Source: Leptolyngbya sp. FACHB-8 (lineage in GTDB: Bacteria; Cyanobacteriota; Cyanobacteriia; Elainellales; Elainellaceae). Taken from it: 64,000 nucleotides of DNA. The notes below the pieces were generated by a model. It worked only from the letters and a program-made list of their open reading frames with translations. It was not told the origin of the DNA and did no database searches. This document shows positions 8,147 through 15,361 of the stretch, in pieces. The translations under genes were made by a program, and so were the position numbers. The stretch is taken from NCBI RefSeq assembly GCF_014695575.1, contig NZ_JACJOO010000087.1:124001-188000 (forward strand), read 5' to 3'. Every line of letters starts with the position of its first letter. Position 1 is the first letter of the stretch.

Positions 8147-8950
8147 ATGCCAGAACTGATTATTCATCGCCTCAAACGGCAGACCCATTACTACGCTGAA
8201 GACCTGGGAAATGGGGTGGCGCTGGATATGGTGCTGATTCCGGCAGGCACCTTTTCTATGGGTTCTCCGGAAAGTGAGCTGGAGCGAGGGCGATCGGAGG
8301 GACCCTTGCATCCAGTAACAGTGCCCCAATTCTTTATGGGGCGCTATCCCATCACACAGGCACAATGGCTAGCGATCGCTGGCCGGGAAACGATTCACTG
8401 GGATCTTGATCCAGATCCCTCCGGGTTTAGTGGAGACGATCGCCCTGTCGAGCAAATCAACTGGCATGAGGCCGTGGAATTTTGCGATCGCCTCTCCCAG
8501 GCGACAGGCCGTTCTTATCGCTTGCCCTCGGAAGCGGAGTGGGAATATGCTTGCCGCGCCGGAACCACGACCCCTTTTCACTTTGGCGATACGATTGCCA
8601 CCAGTCTCGCCAACTACAACGGTCGCTACGTCTATGGGGACGGCCAGCCTGGCGACTATCGTGAGGAAACCAACGTCGTTACCCTCTTCAACATCGCCAA
8701 CAGCTTTGGCCTCTGCGAAATGCACGGCAACGTGTGGGAGTGGTGTCTTGACCATTGGCACGATAGCTACGAAGGTGCCCCCGCAGACGGTAGCCCCTGG
8801 CTTAAACCCAATGACAGTGCTCCTCGGGTTCAACGAGGCGGCTCCTGGATTGACTACCCGCGCCTTTGCCGCTCGGCCTACCGCCGCTTTGCCGATGCAG
8901 GAAATTACGATTTGGATATTGGCTTCCGAGTGGTGTGTGCGATTGGATAG
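8147..8950 (+). CDS. Stand-alone FGS-domain (FGE-sulfatase-like) protein
   Basis: This 267-residue protein is almost entirely one FGE-sulfatase domain (LGNGVALDMVLIPAG, RLPSEAEWEYACRAG, MHGNVWEWCLDHWH, GFRVVCA). It is a close paralogue of the C-terminal domain of the preceding gene, including the strand before the domain, so the two arose by duplication. After RGGSW the first copper-site Cys is replaced by Asp and only the second Cys remains, which argues against formylglycine synthesis. ATG 8147 has AAGG 7 bp upstream; the longer in-frame start at 8078 would overlap the previous gene by 13 bp. It is likely a diversified binding protein attached to the same system. Confidence 0.88.
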   Translation: MPELIIHRLKRQTHYYAEDLGNGVALDMVLIPAGTFSMGSPESELERGRSEGPLHPVTVPQFFMGRYPITQAQWLAIAGRETIHWDLDPDPSGFSGDDRPVEQINWHEAVEFCDRLSQATGRSYRLPSEAEWEYACRAGTTTPFHFGDTIATSLANYNGRYVYGDGQPGDYREETNVVTLFNIANSFGLCEMHGNVWEWCLDHWHDSYEGAPADGSPWLKPNDSAPRVQRGGSWIDYPRLCRSAYRRFADAGNYDLDIGFRVVCAIG

Positions 8951-8960
8951 AGAGTGGATC

Positions 8961-9007
8961 GCGTTGCGGGAGGGATAAAACGGAGCGTTTTACCCCTTCC
9001 GCAACGC
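8961..9007. repeat. Palindrome after the FGS pair
   Basis: Arms starting GCGTTGCGG and ending CCGCAACGC pair over about 20 bp with one or two mismatches around a GAG loop. There is no T-tract, so this fits the window's intergenic palindrome class better than a classical terminator, although it sits just after the last gene of the cassette. Confidence 0.6.
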
Positions 9008-9065
9008 TGGGCAATGGGCAGACTGCTATACTGCACCCATTTAGTGCCCTTTTGCAGCCTGCCCC

Positions 9066-9989
9066 ATGAAGAAGCCTCTCGTGCTGATGGATCACGATGG
9101 TGCCGTGGATGATTACCTCGCCATGCTGTTGTTGATGACTATGGAGGAGGTAGAACCCTTAGGGGTGGTGGTGACTCCGGCAGATTGCTACATTCAGCCA
9201 GCGCTCAGCATTACCCGAAAAATGCTGGATCTGGTGGGGCGATCGCACCTCCCCGTTGCCGAAAGCACAGTGCGAGGCATTAATCCATTTCCGCCACTTT
9301 ACCGACGCGATTCCCTGGTCATTGACCATCTTCCCATCCTGAATCAGGCGGATGAGATCCAAACTCCTCTGCTGGAGGAGCCAGGGCAAAACTTCATGGT
9401 GCGGGTACTGCGCGATGCTTCAGAGCCCATTACTTTGATGATGACAGGGCCACTCACAACCCTGGCAGTCGCTCTGGATATTGATCCCAGCATTGAGGCG
9501 AAGATTGAGCAGCTGGTTTGGATGGGAGGTGCTCTGGAGGTGCCGGGCAACGTGGCGACTGACCTGGAACCAGGCCAGGATGGGACAGCGGAGTGGAATG
9601 CCTATTGGGATCCTATTGCTGTGGGTCGCGTTTGGCAAACCTCTATCCCTATCGTGATGTGCCCGCTAGATATTACGAATATGGTGCCTGTGACACCGGA
9701 ATTTATCCGCCGCCTCAGTCGCCAGCGTCAGTTTCCTCTCTCAGATCTGGCCGGGCAATGTTATGCCCTGGTCATCCCACAGGATTACTACTTTTGGGAT
9801 GTGTTAGCGACGGCCTATTTGGCTCATCCTGAGTTTTATCAAGTGGTTGAGTGTGAAACTTCGGTTGTTACTCGGGGATTGAGCCAGGGTAGAACCCAGG
9901 TTACAGCGGGAGGTCGTCCTGTGAAGGTATTGCAGAAAGTAGACACGGAGCGTTTTTATGCCTACATTCTGCATCAGTGGGCAAAGTAG
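9066..9989 (+). CDS. Nucleoside hydrolase (IU-NH family)
   Basis: The N-terminus MDHDGAVDDYLAM carries the calcium-binding DxDxxxDD signature of inosine/uridine-preferring nucleoside hydrolases. TGPLTTLAVAL, WMGGAL and a C-terminal DVLATAYLAHPE (the usual D-V/A segment near the active site) follow. Its length of 307 residues is standard. The enzyme hydrolyses the N-glycosidic bond of ribonucleosides, giving base and ribose in purine/pyrimidine salvage; substrate specificity cannot be read from sequence alone. It is a cytoplasmic single gene, with only a short palindrome-containing gap upstream, and is followed 71 bp later by a phosphodiesterase gene on the same strand, possibly co-transcribed. 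Confidence 0.9.
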   Translation: MKKPLVLMDHDGAVDDYLAMLLLMTMEEVEPLGVVVTPADCYIQPALSITRKMLDLVGRSHLPVAESTVRGINPFPPLYRRDSLVIDHLPILNQADEIQTPLLEEPGQNFMVRVLRDASEPITLMMTGPLTTLAVALDIDPSIEAKIEQLVWMGGALEVPGNVATDLEPGQDGTAEWNAYWDPIAVGRVWQTSIPIVMCPLDITNMVPVTPEFIRRLSRQRQFPLSDLAGQCYALVIPQDYYFWDVLATAYLAHPEFYQVVECETSVVTRGLSQGRTQVTAGGRPVKVLQKVDTERFYAYILHQWAK

Positions 9990-10060
9990 CCCCGGGCACA
10001 ATTAACCTGGACACTATGACATGACGTCGCACCGCGTCGGTTCTATGAGGAGTGAACGGT

Positions 10061-10786
10061 ATGAGTCCTAAAATCATCGCCCATCGTGGGGCGTCGGCCT
10101 ACGCGAGGGAGAATACCCTGGAGGCTTTTGAGCGGGCGATCGCTCTGGGAGCTGATATGGTGGAGTTTGATGTACGACGGACACGGGATCGACAGCTCAT
10201 TGTTTACCATGACCCTGAAATTTGTCGTCGTCCGATTCGTAAGCTGACCGTTGCCGAGATTCGTCAACTGGATCCGGCGGTTCCTCTGCTCGAAGAGGTT
10301 CTTGAACTGTGTCAACACCGCATTCAGCTCGATGTGGAGTTGAAGGAGATGGGCTATGAGCCTCAACTGATGCGATTGCTGCTGCGCTATTTTGATCCCG
10401 ATCGCTTTGTGGTGACGTCGTTTCATCCTTTTACCCTGAAGCGCGTGAAGCGCTGCTTCCCCGACACCACAACCGGGTTCTTATTCAGCGAGGTGACAGC
10501 GGATGTTTGCCGCTCGTTGCGTTGGGGGGCTAAAACTGTGCGCGATCGCATCCGCCGGATGAAGGTGGATTTTGTTGCCCCGGACTGGCAATTGTTGGAT
10601 GCCAACGTGCTGGCTCAAGCGTTGGGGGACGATCGCCCCGTCTGGGTGTGGACCGTCAATGATGAAGTTGTGATGCAGTCGTTGATGCAGGATTTACGGA
10701 TCGAAGGCATTATTACTGATCGCCCCGATGTGGGCATGCAAATCCGCAATCAAACTCCTGCGCTTCGGGGTAGCATTGCCTGTTAG
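10061..10786 (+). CDS. Glycerophosphodiester phosphodiesterase
   Basis: IIAHRGAS, then ENTLEAFERAI, GADMVEFDVRRTRD and LIVYHDP reproduce the GDPD active-site order (HR, E-N, E-D and H), and the C-terminal VWTVND is the usual last strand. At 241 residues it is a minimal cytoplasmic GDPD, with no signal peptide. It releases glycerol-3-phosphate and an alcohol from deacylated phospholipids. GAGGAG lies 8 bp before ATG 10061, so the GTG at 10052, which overlaps that Shine-Dalgarno, is rejected as a start. It converges on the glutamine-synthetase-like gene; a hairpin lies between them. Confidence 0.92.
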   Translation: MSPKIIAHRGASAYARENTLEAFERAIALGADMVEFDVRRTRDRQLIVYHDPEICRRPIRKLTVAEIRQLDPAVPLLEEVLELCQHRIQLDVELKEMGYEPQLMRLLLRYFDPDRFVVTSFHPFTLKRVKRCFPDTTTGFLFSEVTADVCRSLRWGAKTVRDRIRRMKVDFVAPDWQLLDANVLAQALGDDRPVWVWTVNDEVVMQSLMQDLRIEGIITDRPDVGMQIRNQTPALRGSIAC

Positions 10787-10806
10787 AACGGGTTGAACAA
10801 CCAAAA

Positions 10807-10844
10807 ATGAAGTGACACGGTGCGCCTATACCGTGCCACTTCAT
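10807..10844 (-). terminator. Terminator of the glutamine-synthetase-like gene
   Basis: Arms ATGAAGTGaCACGGT / ACCGTGcCACTTCAT pair with a single internal mismatch. Read on the minus strand the hairpin is followed by a run of five T, as expected for an intrinsic terminator of the gene ending at 10860. It may also stop the converging GDPD transcript. Confidence 0.7.
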
Positions 10845-10859
10845 AGAATCAGAACTGTC

Positions 10860-12191
10860 CTAATACTTGTCTACCAGGAGCTTGACCTCCTCTTCGAGAG
10901 AGGCCTCCTTTAAAGTTTGCCATTCTGCCTGGCGTACAGCCAGAAATGCCTGGGCTAATGGGGCTCCCATGGCTTCCAGGAGCAATGTGTTTTGTTGGAG
11001 ATGCGCGATCGCCTCTCCCAAACTCTGTGGCAATGGGTCAATTCCCCGTTGTTCTCGTTCGGCATCTGACCAGAGGCCTGGGTCCTGGGCGATCGCCTCC
11101 CCCGGTTCCCATTGATGAATGATGCCATCCAATCCAGCGGCAATAACGGCCCCGAGGGCGAGGTAGGGATTAGCCGAAGCATCCACCGTTTTCAATTCCA
11201 GGTGCGTGGGGCTAGGTGGGACTGGGTTGCCTGGAATTCGTACAGCGGCTTCGCGGTTGTCATAGCCCCAGCAGCGGAAGGCACCGCTCCAGTAGTGCGG
11301 TTTGAGGCGACGATAGGAGTTCGTTGTAGGCGTGGTAATGGCCATTAAAGCGGGGAGGTGATGCAAAATGCCTGCCACAAATTGGCGTGCCAGAGGGGAT
11401 ACTCGGCCCTGAGAGGTGGGAAATAAGTTTTCGTCCTGTCGCCAAAGACTCAGGTGCAGGTGACAGCCACTACCCGCAGCATCCGCGAAAATTTTGGGCA
11501 AAAATGAGGCAACGATCCCGTGACGTAAGGCGATCCCGCGCACCGTTTCCCGATACACAATGTGGCGATCGGCAGCCTGCATTGCGGTGCCATAGCGTAC
11601 GGTAATCTCTTGCTGGCCTGGCCCCGATTCAGGATAATAACGTTCGACGGGTACACCTTGATTGATCAGGGCTTCGGCGATTTCATCAATGACAAGATAG
11701 TGCAAATCCATGGCCTGAGTTGTGGCAAAGGCCGTGGTGTCACCGGGAACGATATTTCCTTCGGGGTTACGACGGAGCAGGTAAAACTCGCTTTCAAAGG
11801 CGGCCTTGACCTGTAAATTCATGGCCTCTGCTCGGGCTACCATCCGTCGCAGAAATGCACGAGGGCAGAGGGGCCAGGGTTCGTTATTGAGGGTCAGGTC
11901 TGCCAAAACTCGGGCATGCCCTGGGGTATAGGGTAGAGCAGCAAGGGTGCTCCAGTCAGGCTTCAGCCAGACCTCACCGACTGGGCCTAATCCCGAATCA
12001 GGAGTTACGGCATCGACGGTGGCGGGAATTCCCTGTTGTCCCATAGAGATGCCAATGCCATGTTCCTGGTGCTCTTCGAACATCCCGGTGTGAAATGCTT
12101 TGCCACGAATTATGTTGCCGTTGTCGCACCAGAGTAGACGAACGAAGCGAATGTGGCGATCGCTCAAATATTTCACGACTGAATCTGTCAT
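10860..12191 (-). CDS. Glutamine-synthetase-family gamma-glutamyl ligase
   Basis: The 443-residue protein has the GS fold order: an N-terminal beta-grasp (VRLLWCDNGNIIRGKAF), then catalytic-domain motifs ESEFYLL, ESGPGQQEI, GSGCHLHLSLW and RCWGYDNREAAVRI. It is shorter and clearly different from the cyanobacterial GSI (GlnA) and GSIII (GlnN) enzymes, so it is more likely a GlnA-like ligase acting on an amine or amino acid other than ammonia, or a diverged GS. The true substrate is unknown. It starts at ATG 12191 and faces a 280-bp upstream gap with a 31-bp perfect palindrome. The neighbouring cyanophycin genes make a nitrogen-storage connection possible but unproven. Confidence 0.85.
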   Translation of the reverse strand: MTDSVVKYLSDRHIRFVRLLWCDNGNIIRGKAFHTGMFEEHQEHGIGISMGQQGIPATVDAVTPDSGLGPVGEVWLKPDWSTLAALPYTPGHARVLADLTLNNEPWPLCPRAFLRRMVARAEAMNLQVKAAFESEFYLLRRNPEGNIVPGDTTAFATTQAMDLHYLVIDEIAEALINQGVPVERYYPESGPGQQEITVRYGTAMQAADRHIVYRETVRGIALRHGIVASFLPKIFADAAGSGCHLHLSLWRQDENLFPTSQGRVSPLARQFVAGILHHLPALMAITTPTTNSYRRLKPHYWSGAFRCWGYDNREAAVRIPGNPVPPSPTHLELKTVDASANPYLALGAVIAAGLDGIIHQWEPGEAIAQDPGLWSDAEREQRGIDPLPQSLGEAIAHLQQNTLLLEAMGAPLAQAFLAVRQAEWQTLKEASLEEEVKLLVDKY

Positions 12192-12363
12192 GCTTGATCC
12201 CCAGGAAACCCTATTTTCAGAACCAATCTTTCAAATTATGGTGGTATGTGTGCAAGACACAACACCATTTTTCCGTTCTGTTTTACAACAGGGTATCCTA
12301 AATTGCCAGCATGAATATTTTCTCTAAAACCCTTGTTTTTGGGTATCGCTAAGGATCCCCTAC

Positions 12364-12432
12364 AGAATCCAACTGGATTTTTGTGGGAGGTGCGACTTAG
12401 CCGCACCTCCCACAAAAATCCAGTTGGATTCT
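12364..12432. repeat. 31-bp perfect palindrome
   Basis: Two 31-bp arms, starting AGAATCCAACTGG and ending CCAGTTGGATTCT, are exactly complementary around a 7-bp ACTTAGC loop. The palindrome lies between the divergent upstream region of the GS-like gene and the 3' end of the oxidase-family gene. There is no T-tract. Such a long perfect stem is too regular for a simple terminator and belongs with the other intergenic palindromes here. Confidence 0.9.
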
Positions 12433-12471
12433 ATTTGCAGTCCTAAACGGAGCTAGGCAATAGGTGATCGG

Positions 12472-13089
12472 CTAGGATTGGCGGGTGGAAGGGAGGCGAT
12501 CGCCTAATAGGGCCTCTAGTTCGGTAATGCGATTTTGTAGTGGTTTAATGATTGATTCTACTTCCTGTGCCGAATAACGGATGGGAATATGTTGGGGACA
12601 GTTTTCACTCGTCGCTTCAACATGGAAGAGAATGGCTCGTTCAATATTTGCAGAATAGCCGGGAACACGCAAGCATTCAATTAATTCGGTATCCCCTTCA
12701 ATGCATTCGGCACGGCCCCAGATCTTGATACGTTTACGATGGCGATAATCCATGAGGAATAGGAATGCTTTGTCATTACCAAAGAGGTTGCCGACGGTTA
12801 AATACTGCACATTTCCTGAAAAGTCAGTAAATCCTAAGGTCTTTTCATCTAATACCTTGAGGAACCCAGGGGGACCACCGCGAAATTGGATGTAGGGATA
12901 GTGATTGGAACTGACAGTACCCAAATAAAAACCATCCAACTGTGCAATAAATTCTGCAATGTTTGCTGTGATGGTGTCGTTGGCTGGACCGTTAGCAATG
13001 TAGCGTTCGTAGGTTTGTCGTGAACCTCGTTGTTCCTGGGCTGCCAGCACCTCAGGGGTAAAAGCGATTTCTCCAAACTTGCGTGACAT
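12472..13089 (-). CDS. Pyridoxamine 5'-phosphate oxidase-family FMN-binding protein
   Basis: A split-barrel flavin-binding domain covers most of the 205 residues: IAEFIAQLDGFYLGTVSSNHYPYIQFRGGPPGFLKVLDEKTLGFTDF is the usual N-terminal half (each hallmark read as a short segment), and AFLFLMDYRHRKRIKIWGRAE the second. The C-terminus (HIPIRYSAQEV) and a short coiled tail are common in this subfamily, where the substrate is unknown and is not necessarily PNP. A clear AGGAGT lies 6-7 bp before ATG 13089. It is transcribed in the same direction as cphB, 200 bp downstream of it and beyond the cphB terminator, so it is probably an independent unit. Cytoplasmic. Confidence 0.85.
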   Translation of the reverse strand: MSRKFGEIAFTPEVLAAQEQRGSRQTYERYIANGPANDTITANIAEFIAQLDGFYLGTVSSNHYPYIQFRGGPPGFLKVLDEKTLGFTDFSGNVQYLTVGNLFGNDKAFLFLMDYRHRKRIKIWGRAECIEGDTELIECLRVPGYSANIERAILFHVEATSENCPQHIPIRYSAQEVESIIKPLQNRITELEALLGDRLPSTRQS

Positions 13090-13242
13090 AGAACACTCCT
13101 GGGTTAAATGGCTGACGTTTCATGTCTATTGCATAAGAAATTCAGCATTTTATGGAACTTTAATTTTGGCTCAAGGATTAGATGACCCAAAATTTTTCAG
13201 CGTGTGATGCAGCAACTTCCAGCAACGCTTTGTCGATAGGCA

Positions 13243-13279
13243 AAAAAGAGAGGGGGTGCTTTGCACCCCCTCTCTTTTT
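13243..13279 (-). terminator. cphB terminator
   Basis: A 17-bp perfect stem (GAGAGGGGGTGC core) with a 3-nt loop is followed on the minus strand by a T-run. It lies directly after the cphB stop, so it is a strong intrinsic terminator. The A/T flanks make it usable in both directions. Confidence 0.88.
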
Positions 13280-13290
13280 ATCAAGTGTAT

Positions 13291-14151
13291 CTACTGGCTA
13301 CAAACGCAGGAGCGACTGTTTAAGTCAAACCGATAACCATTGGGGAGGATGTGCAACATTACACCACAAAGGGCCAGAGGCTCATCCTTCAACAATTCCT
13401 CAACGTTGTTGTGGGTCAGGTTACTGACATCAACAATCGTGACAGAGCCTTCACCAACTACTTCAATTTCACTGCCGTTAACAATGATCGCGGTATTCTC
13501 ATCAATGCCAAAACCCAGGTTAACAGGCTGTTGGGCTACAGCGGACAGAAGCCTTCCCAAACGACCACGCTGAGCAAAGTGCTGGTCAATCACCACACCA
13601 GGCAAGAAGCCCATACCCCGATCCATGTTGACAATTTCGGGACGGGGATTGGTTTCTGATTCCCCTTCCACAATCATATTGTCTGGCATCATGGCGGCCC
13701 CAGCGCTGGTTCCGGCAATCACGATAGCCCCTTGTGAAAATTGTTCATGAAGGGCCGCATCTAATTCAGTATCTTTTATATATTCCGTAATCCGTGCCTG
13801 GTTACCACCTGTAAAGAACACTCCGGTAGCCTGACGGATATTTTCGATCGCCTTCGGATCACTGGCATCTTCTCGACGCGCATTGTCTACAACCCGAACA
13901 TCTTCCACCCCTAAGCGATGAAAAATATCGGTGTATTGTTCGCCAACTTCTCCAGGTAACCCGGTTGCTACAGTCATCACTACGATCCGGGCCTGCAAAC
14001 CTCCTGCACGGCGTACAAATTCCCGGAGGATTTTGCATTCCCCTTCTTTATCTTCGGCTCCGCCGATAATCACAAGTTGTCCATGAGTTTCAGGCAGAGC
14101 TACACTTTGGCTCTCTTCACCTTCCACTGCCCTTTCTTGATTGGCAACCAT
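13291..14151 (-). CDS. cphB: Cyanophycinase
   Basis: This is a peptidase S51 family protein: GQLVIIGGAEDK, FFTGGNQARI, the nucleophile elbow IAGTSAGAAMM with the catalytic Ser, and DRGMGFLPGVVIDQHFAQRGR are all cyanophycinase hallmarks. Its length (286 aa) fits, including an extra ~20-residue hydrophilic N-terminus. The enzyme cleaves the storage polymer cyanophycin to beta-Asp-Arg dipeptides in the cytoplasm. GCAGGAG lies about 6 bp before the ATG. It is divergent from the cphA2 gene about 1.2 kb away, with a 70-aa gene on its own strand between them. Strong terminator downstream. Confidence 0.95.
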   Translation of the reverse strand: MVANQERAVEGEESQSVALPETHGQLVIIGGAEDKEGECKILREFVRRAGGLQARIVVMTVATGLPGEVGEQYTDIFHRLGVEDVRVVDNARREDASDPKAIENIRQATGVFFTGGNQARITEYIKDTELDAALHEQFSQGAIVIAGTSAGAAMMPDNMIVEGESETNPRPEIVNMDRGMGFLPGVVIDQHFAQRGRLGRLLSAVAQQPVNLGFGIDENTAIIVNGSEIEVVGEGSVTIVDVSNLTHNNVEELLKDEPLALCGVMLHILPNGYRFDLNSRSCVCSQ

Positions 14152-14759
14152 ACAGGCTCCTGCAAATTTCTGATGCTAGTTAGCGATAAAATCTCGACGC
14201 TATATATCAATCATTCCTGACATCAGGTCGTTCCAAATCCGTCTGCTGATGGATCTCATCCGAGTCGGAGGATGGCTTTTAACGCGCCTTAAGAAAGATG
14301 TGAGCGATCGCCGACCTGTGACTACAGCTCGTCGCTACAGCAAGCTATATTCAAATTTTATGAGGGCGACAACGCAGCCATATTTGCAGATGGAACGTAC
14401 TACATGACCCATTTACAGCGCTCCGCGCTTGAATCAGCCACAGTTGTTTTTGTGAGAGTCGTATGGAGCGTGGCTTTCATAAAAACAACCAGATTTTAAG
14501 CGTTTGAAAAGCCCTATAGAAGTAGAAGAATCAGCCTTAAGAAGCTTGATTTTATGCCCTTAGAGTACAAAAAATAAACTTTTTGGATGGATTCTTATAG
14601 TAGGTCAATAATACCTTTTCTGTAATGAAAATAGGAATCCTCAATGGTTTTCAGAATCAGAATTGAGAATGAATATAACTACAAAACTTCACTGGTGCAG
14701 TGTAAAACACTACACCAATGAAAGTTGCAGACTTAGACAATCGGAAGTGGTAATACTGT
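14152..14759. other. 608-bp non-coding region upstream of cphB
   Basis: No ORF here is credible. Two imperfect hairpins are visible: 14443-14489 (GTTGTTTTTgTGA / TCAtAAAAACAAC) and 14688-14722 (TTCAcTGGTG / CACCAaTGAA with an AGTGT/ACACT inner stem). The second lies 38 bp beyond the stop of the 70-aa gene and could be its terminator. Confidence 0.6.
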
Positions 14760-14972
14760 CTAAACCTGTGTTTTGCAGCTATTGAGGGAAATAAGAGTAC
14801 TAAGAAATGCTCGGGCCTGCTCTAAAGGCAAATGCCTGGGTTTTCCCTGGTAAACAATTTGATATTGGTCGGCATATTCCCCATCCCCATAGCCAGAGAT
14901 TAAGTGCCGATGGAATGCTTCATTAGCCAAGACGTGGACCTGACTTCGAAGCAACCTATCCGTGATATCCAT
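14760..14972 (-). CDS. Small 70-aa protein in the cyanophycin locus
   Basis: The coding strand has a textbook AAGGAG 6 bp before ATG 14972, which strongly supports translation; the GTG at 14975 would be too close. The product is soluble and mixed helical/charged, with an aromatic-rich centre (YGDGEYADQYQIVYQG) followed by PRHLPLEQARAFL. I do not recognise a named family, though it looks conserved rather than random. It lies between cphB (same strand) and cphA2 (divergent), with 386 bp to cphA2, so its promoter may share regulation with cyanophycin synthesis. A role as a small regulator or partner of cyanophycin enzymes is only a guess from position. Confidence 0.7.
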   Translation of the reverse strand: MDITDRLLRSQVHVLANEAFHRHLISGYGDGEYADQYQIVYQGKPRHLPLEQARAFLSTLISLNSCKTQV

Positions 14973-15361
14973 CACTTGCTCCTTAAACTCATCTACTATT
15001 TATTTAACCAAACTTGTATGCTTGTTTCACCCTGCCAAAGTTGTAACTTGCTCGGTAATTTTAAGACCAAAGCCCTATGCAGATTAGGAGTGCACAACGT
15101 AATCAATCCATTATTTTGAAAGGGTAAAGCTTTTATTAAGGCAATAGTTTCATGTCAGAATCCTTGCATGAAATATATCTGGTCTTTTGTAATCTGTATG
15201 TATAGTAGAGCTTGATTTATAGACATTTAACTAAATAGAAGAAATTACGTTTTTATATAGAAGACCATCACTTGGGTAGAGGAATTATAGGTTCTAATAC
15301 GTTTCAATCGGTCCTGTATGATTTATTGCTGATTGTGCTTCCTCCAACACGGGACTGAGAC
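14973..15361. promoter_or_regulatory. Divergent promoter region between the 70-aa gene and cphA2
   Basis: This 389-bp AT-rich stretch separates two divergent genes and must contain both promoters. I looked for an NtcA palindrome (GTAN8TAC) and found none. No riboswitch-like structure was evident. Confidence 0.5.

Noticed and set aside
8147-8950. Active sulfatase-maturing enzyme
   Set aside because: First copper-site Cys is missing and no sulfatase gene is nearby.
14696-14716. TGTA-N6-TACA palindrome as an NtcA site for cphB
   Set aside because: Spacing is six rather than the eight bases of GTAN8TAC, and it sits inside a hairpin far from the cphB start.
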